NCBI GenBank assembly: GCA_963693305.1
Contig: OY855904.1
Location: 37,787,417-37,851,416 of the forward strand
Source: Meandrina meandrites
Lineage: Eukaryota; Cnidaria; Anthozoa; Scleractinia; Meandrinidae
Length of the DNA stretch: 64,000 bases
Direction of reading: 5' to 3'
Shown: positions 21,801 through 33,800 of the stretch, piece by piece
Layout of the letters: each line of letters starts with the position of its first letter
Position numbering within the stretch: the first letter of the stretch is position 1
Notes under the pieces: generated by a model
Databases searched by the model: none
What the model was told of the DNA's origin: nothing
Seen by the model: the letters and a program-made list of their open reading frames with translations, nothing else
Translations under genes and position numbers: made by a program

Positions 21801-24800
21801 ATTGATTGAAAATCAGTTTTCAGTTTGGAACAGTCGACGATAATTCAGAAGAAAACACTCCAATTTTTCTCATGTTGTGCTCACAAAGTATCACGTGGTT
21901 TTTGGCTTTCTCTTTTTCAAGATCATGGGACGAGGACATGCCATTTAAAACAAACTTTCAGGATGAATTTAGATTAGCAAAACAAAGCCAAATTATGCAA
22001 AAATTCTAATTAAAAAGATTAATGACCACATAAATTTAATTACACAAACGCATCCCAACTTCCTGAGGTCTTCCTTTTTATGTGCGAGTTACAATGATGC
22101 CTCCTTGGGTTTTGGCCCACCCTGAGGGGACAAAAGTGTTGTGACAATCCTGCTGGGGAAATGAATTGGACAGACTATTTCTGTCCCAAATCAGCTTTCT
22201 ACAAAAACAGTGTTATTAAATAAATATATTAAACCTTTCTGTTTGGCAGAGAAACTGCTTTGAAATATTAAATGTTTTTGTGATCACTTTTTTAATTTAA
22301 AAAATCGAAACCTTCACTTTGTACATCTTTATGTGACCAAATTACATGCTTTGTTTGCAACTATATGTTTCATAATTTATTGAAATAGTGTACCTCAGCT
22401 TTTAATCTGTGAGGGGGTTCCTCTATGGTCAGTTCTGATGGTGGTACAAAGGTGCTTCCCAGGAAATCATCCTACAAATACAATAAAATAAACATGTTCA
22501 ATCCACTACTCACATGTATAAGATAAACAATGACATGAAATGGCTTCGCAAGTGTGTCCACAATGGCGACAGTTGACTGTGGACAATATCACACAAATAA
22601 GAAGTAATACACACTCACTTTGATGGCATCTTCTTCATCCTGACGATCAAGAGCAACTTCTATAGCATCATAAAATTCTTCTTCATTCAAAGCACTGTGT
22701 GGCCCTTCCTATCCATACATTAAAACAAATATAAAAACATAAGATAATTAATCAATAATGGCATTGCATTATTGTAGTAAACTGCTTGGATTAGAGTTTC
22801 TTTGAACAAAACAACAACATAAAAGTTTGACAGGCATCCAGGTAGCCAGGGGATAACTAAACTTGTTTCATGGTTTTACTCTTGTTGCTGTTACAGCCAA
22901 ACATTGATTATCTGGACTCGTGGGGAAGGGAATTGAAAATATGAATATTAATGAGTTGGACGATCTAATGCCTGGTTACTAAGTTACGAACGTTCCCTGA
23001 ACACACGTTCTTGTCATTACACAAAAATCTATGGAAAAACTGTGTTTAATGAAGAAATACAGGACAATAAATACCAGAAAAAGATCAATCATATGTCAAA
23101 GTTGGTGGAAACGATGTTAATTGATCATAATAAAGTGCTAAAAATGTGAGTAAGACTTCAATGTTCCATTTCAATGTTAATAGTGAGTTTACATTTGATG
23201 AAGAATACTTCTAAAGATTTCTTGATTTCTTACAAAAAACTTTCCCAAAATTTTGAGTCACTAAATTCAGGGTGCAGCTTATCTGCGGTTGCCGGTTTAC
23301 AGTAATTAATATTCATGAAAAATGGGACCCGGGAAGCAAGTCCGGATAATCGAGAAATCCAGATAATCGAGGTGCAATTGTATTGTTGTCTGTAAGGGTA
23401 ACATGCAACATAACACATGTCATTCTGGTGATGGGGCATATACGTTACCACTTGCCTATACATGTAATATAAAATCAATTTATTCTGAATGGCTAACAAG
23501 AATGAATGCCACATGTCCTTATTATATAGTCCATGTAAAGTTTGTTGCTTGCAAAGGATCTCAGATTTTCTTAATTTTATTCATATCACCCTCACCTCAA
23601 AATCTGGACCTCCAATAAAAGCTTGCTTCCTAGCATTTACAACTGCTGATTTTATTGTTGCCTCTGCCTTCTTCCGTTTCTCTATTTCCTGACAAAAGAA
23701 AAGAAATCAACCTGAGAATTAAATAATTGAATATACATTTAATATATTTATTTAAAAATGTTGATTTCTTGAGGACTAGTTCCGTACCAGATCTCTCAAC
23801 CTCAAAGCAACTAAAATCTGGAGATTGGGGTAAAAAAATTTGGAGATTTCAGCAAAAATCTGGAGAATGATTGACCAGCATACAGAACCAACCAAAAACC
23901 AGGTGCTAATCACAAGAAAGTGTTAGATTCAAGTCCTTTTCTCAGAGAGACTGAACCATTAAAGTTCTCTCTTTGTCTGATGAATAATGTCTGCCATTTT
24001 GAAAACATGACCAGAATGCAAAAGACTGGTAGTGAAACCTAATTTGTGTTCTAAATATGGTCATGGACTGTGATTCCAGCGAATCTAACAATGGATTTGC
24101 ACAGAATTAGCACTAGACATTTACCTTAGCAAGCCAAAAATGAAATTATACAAGGAAACTGTGCCCTACAGCTTGTAACTCTGTTTATTGTAGGATTTTT
24201 GTGTCTCATCGTGAGACCATGAGATAAACTGAAAACAGCAAAATTGTGAGACTTGAGAGGTCTGCTGTACTGATATACAAAACTCTTTACCTTATCCAAT
24301 CTCCTCTGCCAGTGGTCCTCTCTCTTGTTCATAATATCAATACAGTGTTGTAGAGTGGCCAGGATCCCAGCTGTAGTTGCTTTGAAAGTGATGGACTCCC
24401 CCCTGAAATCAACCCCTTTGGCATTTGCAATTGACAGCACTGCTGCTGGATTGTCAAAGCTATCAGAGGCTGCTTTCCTGTTACCTAGGTTACCAGCCAT
24501 TTGATTTAATGTGGCAGGTGTAGGAGTAGTTGAAAGTTCATCCATTTCATCATCAGCATCATGATCCACTGCAAATATAGCTCTCAATTAACTTTGGGGA
24601 GTTTTATGAGAGATGGAAATATGAAAAGGTAAGGTATCTACAAATGCTTGCATGATACTGAACTCCAAGATTTCACAGCTAAACAAAGTGTAAGAAACTT
24701 AAAAAGTTACACAACTTGGTTAAGCAAACTCAATATCTGTACATTTACTCAATTCTCTTCTCTTGCAATTAGTTATTATTATAGTTTTTGAATTGCTTAT

Positions 24801-27800
24801 TACTCACTGAATTCATCTCAAAACATTCATTATGGGAGAAGAAAAGGAATTTTCAAGGACCAGGGTAAATGACAGTTAACCAAGGATTACTGGGGAGGGG
24901 GGGGGGGGGGGGTGCATACACAATAATTTGCTCAAGATAGTTTGTTTATATTACAGGACTTACATCCATCATTACTTCCAAAGACATCAGGGTCATGGCC
25001 ATCAACATGAGGAGGCTGTTTGTGATTCCCACCTGCCCCAGCACAAGCATCAAAGTAACTCTGAAGTGTGTCTATTTGCTGACAAACAATGTCCCTAAAA
25101 GTCTCCAGTTCCATCAGCTTTTCACGCAAGCCTCTTCCTTTCTGTCAAAATTAATATCAATACACATGATGACTCTACAGTGTGGTTCTGTAACTTAATT
25201 AACAATAACAAATATATCATTCATGGTACCTTGAAAGAAGATGATGATGCTGTTGTTGACAAACTTGTGACAGATGACAGTGAAAGCATGGAGCCACCTT
25301 TCCTGAGACTTGATTCTGAACCATAGCCAGACTCTGCAGCCTGATAGAGAAAAATGAATATCTTGCATAATGCTCAATCTATTTATTTTGTACCCACCCA
25401 GTATATCAGAATCGTGACCTTCTTGTAGTTTTGCTTACAAGATTCAAGATGTCACTTTTCAGATCTCTGACAGCTTCTAAAATTAAGACATCACTGCACT
25501 TGATTGGGTTCAGTTCACATACTCATTAAAATTTGCAGCTTTTCTGCAATAAATTGCTTGAAATCTTTTATTGCTTGCTGGTGGGTAAGACCATGGCGGC
25601 TATGCTAAATTTGAGATTTTTGTCTTCTGTAGTGTAGTATGAATTGAATCAATCAACCAAATATTTTCAATTCAATCAATCAGTCAGGCAATCGATTATT
25701 CTAGATTTTCATTTTCACCACAAGTAACAAGTCTACAAATACACAATATAGTGACTATACAATTATACATATGAGAACTGGGGTAGAAACATGAAATGAA
25801 TAATGATTGTCACAGTCTACAAGCAATTAAAGCAATTAAGAGCGAATGCCAGTTAAAATCGCGCAAAATTGAAATTTCGCGGCCAGGCTCAAAATTTTGA
25901 TTTCCTTCATATTTTGTCTATAGATAGACATTACCAAATGAAAAAACGTGGTGTAGTTTGTTTTTCCAAAGACCGTTTCAATTTGTCGAAAATCGAGAAA
26001 AACTATTACTGCTGTCGGCGACTTCAAAACACCCAAAATTTGAGACAAAATCGGCTGCTTGCAAAACTTTGCTTGCATGCAAAAGGCATGGAATTTGGGG
26101 GAAATCTTTTCCAGTGTATTAATTTATGAAGACTTTTACTCCTAGTTTAGTGGTAAATTTTCATCTTAGCGATAATCTGGAAGGTAAACAATAATATTTT
26201 AGAACTGCGTATTTTTCAAGCGACAGAAGTTTTAATTCAACTTGAAAAACGCGATTACAATTTTAAGCATGTGCTATACCTTGGTTTTTCCTCAAACTTA
26301 AGCTATAAGATATTTAAACATTGTTCTAGAACATGTGTAAAAACTGGCTTGGGTAATTTAGTTTGCTGGTCACATGAAGTCTTCGAAGTTGAGCAAATTT
26401 TCAGATGAAATATGAGATAATTGAATAATTAACGCAAGCGCTCTTTCACTACCAAATGGATCCATGGCACTTCCTGGGCACTTCCCGAGCAGAAATCTGA
26501 TTTAAGTGTAAACGTCAAATTTAAAATCCTTTTCCTTAAACATGTGGCACGTATTCTGCCTGTTGTTGACTTCTTTGAAGCTAAAATGTACTGATTTAGA
26601 AGTCCGCTGTTTTAATTTGACCTTTATACTGAATGAAGGTCATGGCCGAACATACAAACCTCTGATATCACATTTATTTATTTAATATTATTGGGGGAAG
26701 GGCTTTTTTCTCAGTTCAGCCCACTTAATTGGTTAGAACAAAGTCGTGAATTGAGAAAGGGTGCAGTGATCAGCGTAGCCTTATTGTTGCCCCGTAGATA
26801 GACGGTGTTGCGTGACGAGGACAAGTCATTCGCAAAAAAACACAAAGAAAAGGTTTTATAATAATATATTCTGTTTGCTTGTAGTACTTAATTTAACTAA
26901 CCATCCAGTTTTTTTACACCTCAACTGTGGGAGGCCAATGTGGCCTTGACAAAAGGGACAGGAACAAAATAGAGGAATGTATTCCTTTCCATAGTGGCAC
27001 TTTGTTGAATTAATTCTGGCAAAAGAACGCATCTTAAATCCAGCTCCACGAATATCGATTGTCCGAATTCCATTTGGCCGAAAAGCGAAGCTTGAGGGCA
27101 ACTGTGAAAAAGGGACAGTCTTTCAGCCAGGGGCATTATCCTCTAATATACTAGCAAGCCAGAAAGGGGTTTCTTTATTTTATAATCCACCGATTAATTT
27201 CTACAACGTACTGTTATAATTTGAGTATTGGTTGGAGATGTTGAGTTTCCGGACATATGTTAAGTGCTTTCAATATAAGCATATAGAGGTTTCAGCAAAG
27301 CGGGCTCACAGATCGTGTTACGAGCTCGAGAATCTCGAATTTATCATGTTTGTACTTCTTTATATATGTCAATAAAAATAAACATCAAAAATATTTTTCT
27401 TCTTAACCACTGGTGAACTAAGTGTATGCCTTTTCTGGCAAAACCAGTGGTGGATCTAGGGTAGAGGCGTGGCGACGGGGGGGGGGGGGGGGGGGGTCTT
27501 TATTTTTTGGTAAACGACATTTTTTGTTTATGACTCACCCCGCTAAAAATGTTTTTTTTTTGGCTTTTGAGATATCTTGAGTCGATTATTTCATTTGCTG
27601 TACCCAATCGAAAAACACGAATTATTGATTATAATTATGTGGTCGGAAGGCGGCGTCTATTGAATGGCACAAGAGAGAGGTCACGAGAGTCCATATAAAA
27701 CAAGGGTCTAACATCTAGTAAGCTTCTGAGGAAATGGTAGATTCTGTCCAGTCATCGGGGGTATTCCGTGTGTCGATATTACATTGGGGCTGCGACTGTG

Positions 27801-30800
27801 GCTGCGACTGGTACCTCAACCGTTTTTTTCTTGTCAACGGAAAAGATGCTTAGAAACGTATCAGAGATTTTCCTCCTTGCAGCACCATCTGGACCTTGGA
27901 AAACATGAACGTACTTCAGAACATAAACTACTTCTTGACAGTGCAGTGCTCGACTATGCAACAGGAACCGTCTGTAGGTGGTGTGTCACCTGATACAGGA
28001 ACTTAGAAAGCGACTAATCCTTTCGAATCTACAGTGTGTACCAATCGGATGGGCCCCGGAAGTCCAGTCACGTTTGAAGAACACGATTTACAGAAAAGCA
28101 GAAAGATTATTTTTCCAGCAAATTCCTTATTGGGAAAGCAAACGGCCAGAAAGTGGATACAGCGTCAGTAGTCAAGGCCACGATGACTGCCCGGCCGGGA
28201 GAGCAGTGGGAATTTAACCGCCTTTTTACCAATTCTGAATTTCTGACACGCCAGCAGATTTCAGTTTTCTTCCCAAGACTGGTCTAACTGAAAGTGATTT
28301 TGACAAAAAGCAGAACGCAAAGAATGACGAAGTCTTCGGTACGTTAAGATAGCGAAATTCTTCAAGAAGTTGCTCTTAATCCACCCAATCTGAAAATCCG
28401 AATCTGAAATTAAAATTCAGGCTATCAAAGTATATCCCAATTGGCGGCAACAAGGGGAAGACGAAAGCTCCATAATCCCACTTACTCAACATGAGAAAGT
28501 AGTGTTCTATAGGGCATTCAATAAGGCCAGAAGTATAAACTTCTGTTAACATGTTATATATCGGCAATATATTCTGAAAACATTTACAGAGTGTATCGGT
28601 TTAGGTCACGAGTTAAGCTCCAAAATAAGTAGATAATTGCTGACCAGAGTCCATCAGGTGCGTAATTTTTCTTAGAATTGAGTACAGTTCTCGCTAGAGA
28701 TGATGAGTCGTCACAGCATCATCCAGGTAGGACCTAGGCAGAGTCACCCACTGACAGGCCAAGTTTTAGTCTAATACCTTAATTGGTAAACGACATTTTT
28801 TGTTTATGACTCACCCCGCTAAAAATGTTTTTTTTTTGGCTTTTGAGATATCTTGAGTCGATTATTTCATTTGCTGTCCCCAATCAAAAAACACGAATTA
28901 TTGATTATAATTATGTGGTCGGAAGGCGGCGTCTATTGAATGGCACACGAGAGAGGTCACGAGAGTCCATATAAAACAAGGGTCTAACATCTAGTAAGCT
29001 TCTGAGGAAATGGTAGATTCTGTCCAGTCATCGGGGGTATTCCGTGTGTCGATATTACATTGGGGCTGCGACTGTGGCTGCGACTGGTACCTCAACCGTT
29101 TTTTTCTTGTCAACGGAAAAGATGCTTAGAAACGTATCAGAGATTTTCCTCCTTGCAGCACCATCTGGACCTTGGAAAACATGAACGTACTTCAGAACAT
29201 AAACTACTTCTTGACAGTGCAGTGCTCGACTATGCAACAGGAACCGTCTGTAGGTGGTGTGTCACCTGATACAGGAACTTAGAAAGCGACTAATCCTTTC
29301 GAATCTACAGTGTGTACCAATCGGATGGGCCCCGGAAGTCCAGTCACGTTTGAAGAACACGATTTACAGAAAAGCAGAAAGATTATTTTTCCAGCAAATT
29401 CCTTATTGGGAAAGCAAACGGCCAGAAAGTGGATACAGCGTCAGTAGTCAAGGCCACGATGACTGCCCGGCCGGGAGAGCAGTGGGAATTTAACCGCCTT
29501 TTTACCAATTCTGAATTTCTGACACGCCAGCAGATTTCAGTTTTCTTCCCAAGACTGGTCTAACTGAAAGTGATTTTGACAAAAAGCAGAACGCAAAGAA
29601 TGACGAAGTCTTCGGTACGTTAAGATAGCGAAATTCTTCAAGAAGTTGCTCTTAATCCACCCAATCTGAAAATCCGAATCTGAAATTAAAATTCAGGCCA
29701 TCAAAGTATATCCCAATTGGCGGCAAGAAGGGGAAGACGAAAGCTCCATAATCCCACTTACTCAACATGAGAAAGTAGTGTTCTATAGGGCATTCAATAA
29801 GGCCAGAAGTATAAACTTCTGTTAACATGTTATATATCGGCAATATATTCTGAAAACATTTACAGAGTGTATCGGTTTAGGTCACGAGTTAAGCTCCAAA
29901 ATAAGTAGATAATTGCTGACCAGAGTCCATCAGGTGCGTAATTTTTCTTAGAATTGAGTACAGTTCTCGCTAGAGATGATGAGTCGTCACAGCATCATCC
30001 AGGTAGGACCCAGGCAGAGTCACCCACTGACAGGCCAAGTTTTAGTCTAATACCTTGATTGTGAAATATTGCCGAAATATCAGCGTCGTAGTTAGGACTT
30101 TCCAAGAGTGGGTTGGGGGATCACACTGTGTCACACCCAGGGTACTTACATGGTACCACTGCAGATGCTAGGTCCTGAAAATGAAGTATGTAACTATCTA
30201 GCACTAGAAAAGATAAATGACATGTCGATTCTTTGGATTCGCGCTTTTTCCCCACCTGAATTAAAACGTTTGTATGTTGTTTACTTAAAAGGGAGGGGGG
30301 AGGGGGTCACGAGAACCCCAGGACACCTCCCTACCCCTTGGCTATGCCCCTGAATATGTTCGAAAAGAGTAAATATACAGCCAGCAAAATTTGGCGTTAC
30401 TGAAGCCTTTAGTATTTTGGATTCCTAGCATTCAGTTCAGAAGTTCAGACCAATTGTTAACTAAAATTAAAGCGGAATTACATGGTATTAGAGTTGTAAT
30501 AATAATTCTATGGCAGTTGCCTTAACAATTAGACCTGCCACTTGTAATAACGCTATTTGTACGTTTTTGAAAAAGAAGCCAATGAATTTTTTTTCTTTTA
30601 TAGGCTCTTTTTACCTCCTTACAGGTTAAATTGTACTACACTGTATGATATTAGACTGCACCAGACAATGGACTATAAATAAAAGCAATAATTTGTGACT
30701 TGATTAATACTAAGAAAATTGAATTTTTTTTTTGGTTCCTATCCGTGAGCGTTGTTTCCCTACACCCTCCCGGTGCGAAGGGCATTGTTCTGTCACGCAA

Positions 30801-33800
30801 CTCCCGTAATCACCGTCAAACAGAAAGAACTGAGAATAACCTCGCAAGTTAGAAGGATAAGAATAAACCCTGCCTTAGCCTTACAGGCACTCTAGAAGCT
30901 TAATTGGAAGTTTTGCTGTGAAACTTTGCGCCATTATGAAAGGTGTAAATCTTTTGAAATGCACATAATATCAAAATTGACAGCAAAGGATTCAATGAGG
31001 TATAATTGTAATGAATTCTGCTGTTCACGCCACTCTCGCCAGTTCTTGGATAATAACCTCGGGAAACATGTACGGATCAGCTGGAGGCATAAAGTCAATT
31101 ACAAAAGAAGAAGACCGAAGAAGGCATTGAGGTAAGTGATTTCACATCAGACATCATTTAAACAAGTTCAGCCATCACAACAATAACAATGCAACGTTTT
31201 ATAATTATGCAAATATCTCATATTTCAGCCGAAATTCGTTCAACTTCGAAGACTTCGTGTGATCTTCAAACTAAATTACCCAAGCCAGTTTTTACATATG
31301 TTGTAGTACAATGTTTAAATACCTTATAGCTTAAGTTTGAGGAAAAACCAAGGTGTAGCACATGCTTAAAATTGTAATCGCGTCTTTCAAGTTGAATTAA
31401 AACTTCTGTCGCTTGAAAAATAAGCAGTTTTAAAATATTATTGTTTACCTTCCAGATTATCGCTAAGATGAAAATTTACCACTAAACTAGGAGTAAAAGT
31501 CTTCATAAATTAATACACTGGAAAAGATTTTCCCCAAATTCCACGCCTTTTGCATGCAAGCAAAGTTTTGCAAGCAGCCGATTTTGTCTCAAATTTTGGG
31601 TGTTTTGAAGTCGCCAACAGCAGAAATAGTTTTTCTTGATTTTCGCCAAATTGAAGCGGTCTTTGGAAAAACAAACTACACCACGTTTTTTCATTTGGTA
31701 ATGCCTATCTATAGACAAAATATGAGCGAAATCAAAATTTTGACCCTGGCCGTGGATTGACTGAATTTTGTGGGCATTTGCTCTTAAACTAAAAAACTTT
31801 CAAGGTTGCAGCCTTGATTATTTTTAGGCTAAAGAAGCAATTGCTTGTACACTGTGACAATCATTTTATTCATTTCAAGTTTATAATAGGTTTACAACAG
31901 GTGTAAATTGCTCATTGATTCCTAAGAAAACCTACCTTGTGTTTTGAAGTCCACAAAGTTGATAATACTGATTATATTAAGCCATTGAAGCAGGGAGGTT
32001 TTTGGAAAAAAATTATGTATTTTAAGACACTTTTTTGCATTTTCTGGTCCGATATGAGCTAAATTAGCCTGGACTACTCAAAACAGCATTTGCAGTTCAT
32101 GAAAGCATGACTTGCTTTTCACTAGCATTGCATTTTATGATAGTTTTGCTCAGGCATCCACACAAATCAAATTTTGATTTGAATTTTATATTTGTTTTAC
32201 TTATGATCATAACCAGGCGCAGTCAATCGATAGAAATCGATATCGGACATCAATCAATACAATCGATATCAATCAATATCAATCACCGATTGATATCGAT
32301 TAAAATCGGTAATCGATAACAATTGATTGAACTCACAAGAAAAATAATTATTGATTGTTATCAATTAGGAAAATCAATACCAATCATCAGTAATCGATAA
32401 CAATCACCAATCCCAAGGAGTCCATGGAAGAGTATTATTTTGTTTCAGACATATAATATTAGATGGCATTACTATCTAGTAAACAATATGAGACTGGCAT
32501 TCAAATGGTAAAACATTTTATTATTTCAGCATCTGGTCCTGCTGGGGGCCATCCTGGGGTCAAGGCAGAATGTTCATCAAGATCCTCTTGGTTTGGGTTT
32601 TTAAAATATTTTGACTAGTACATCCATCCCAGTGCTGTCAATTGCATCTTGCATCTCCTTTATGGCGTTCTCGTGTTGATCAAAGTTCAACTCGATCCTA
32701 TATATGCATGGATATTGTAGCCCTCCCAAGCAATTTCATCTTTTGGCATAAGTGCGGTACTTGGATTGGCAGAAGCTGTTATTTCTGTTATTGTTCTTTT
32801 CGTATCAGCTTGTCAATATTTGCATTGCATATCCATGATTGAATGGCTCAATAAAATCATAGACTTGTAGAAATCGACAAAAATAGTTTCCGATAAAAAT
32901 CGATTACAATCAATAAAACAATCCTCATCAATTTCCATCGTAAATCAATATCAATCGAACTCACAACATTTTTCTTTATCTGTTCACATCAAGTGGTATC
33001 AGAAATTGATATCAATCTTCGATTGATATATAAACAATAACCACCATTTGGCACGAAAATATGCACGGATATTTGTCCGCGGACATTATCTGTTCCGAGA
33101 AGAGAGCAGTTTTCCGAGAGTGAAGCTCAAGGAAAACTGTGAGCTTTGAGGAACAGATAATGTCCAAGGACAAATATCTGTGCATATTTTTGTAGCCAAA
33201 TGGATGCTATTGTGTTTATTATCCTTCAAATATTTTGTTTACAAGGCCGCATTTTGGGAGACCTTTTCTCAAAGCTTTTTAAATGCCAAAGAAATTCTGT
33301 CAGCGCTCAAAATATTATTAGTCTGTTCAAAGTGTTGAGTTTTATTCATTTTAACAATTTACTCGGGATAAAAGCTAAACGTGCAGATGTAAATCGCAAA
33401 GTTCGAAAACTGGGGAATATCACTTGGGGAATATCATCTGATATTCCCCAGTTTTGGATGCATCACGTGACGTGTTTAGACCAATCGCGTGCACGAAAAA
33501 TATTTGATGGATTATAATGATCGTTATTGATTATTGGTTTTATAAGATCGATTGACTACACCTGGTCATAAGGAATATGAGACAAAGAGAAATGAAAAGC
33601 ACCCAGAATTGAAACAATTCAAACCAGAAACAAATTAAAACCACAAAATTGATACTGTACATGTATGAGATCTCCTACAGATGACTTCTAATGTGCACTT
33701 ACCTTGACAGCTTCTAGTCCATCCACCCATTTCTGACGCGTTTCTATATCAGGTGCTCTCAAGTAGTACATACAATCATTGACACTCACATCAAACCTGC

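Larger units (their letters stand above)
25793..31880. mobile_element. large region bounded by long inverted repeats in CERT1 intron 2
   Basis: Arms of about 650-700 bp: 25793-26440 matches the reverse complement of about 31180-31880 at high similarity (CAAAATTTTGATTTC, AGTTTAGTGGTAAATTTTCA, CTTGGTTTTTCCTCAAACTT and many others). The outer limit is set by AATGATTGTCACAGT on both sides. The interior (about 4.7 kb) carries a tandem duplication and unassigned DNA. No transposase was recognised. It could be a non-autonomous element with long terminal inverted repeats or an inverted duplication of an older repeat with later insertions. Confidence 0.7.
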
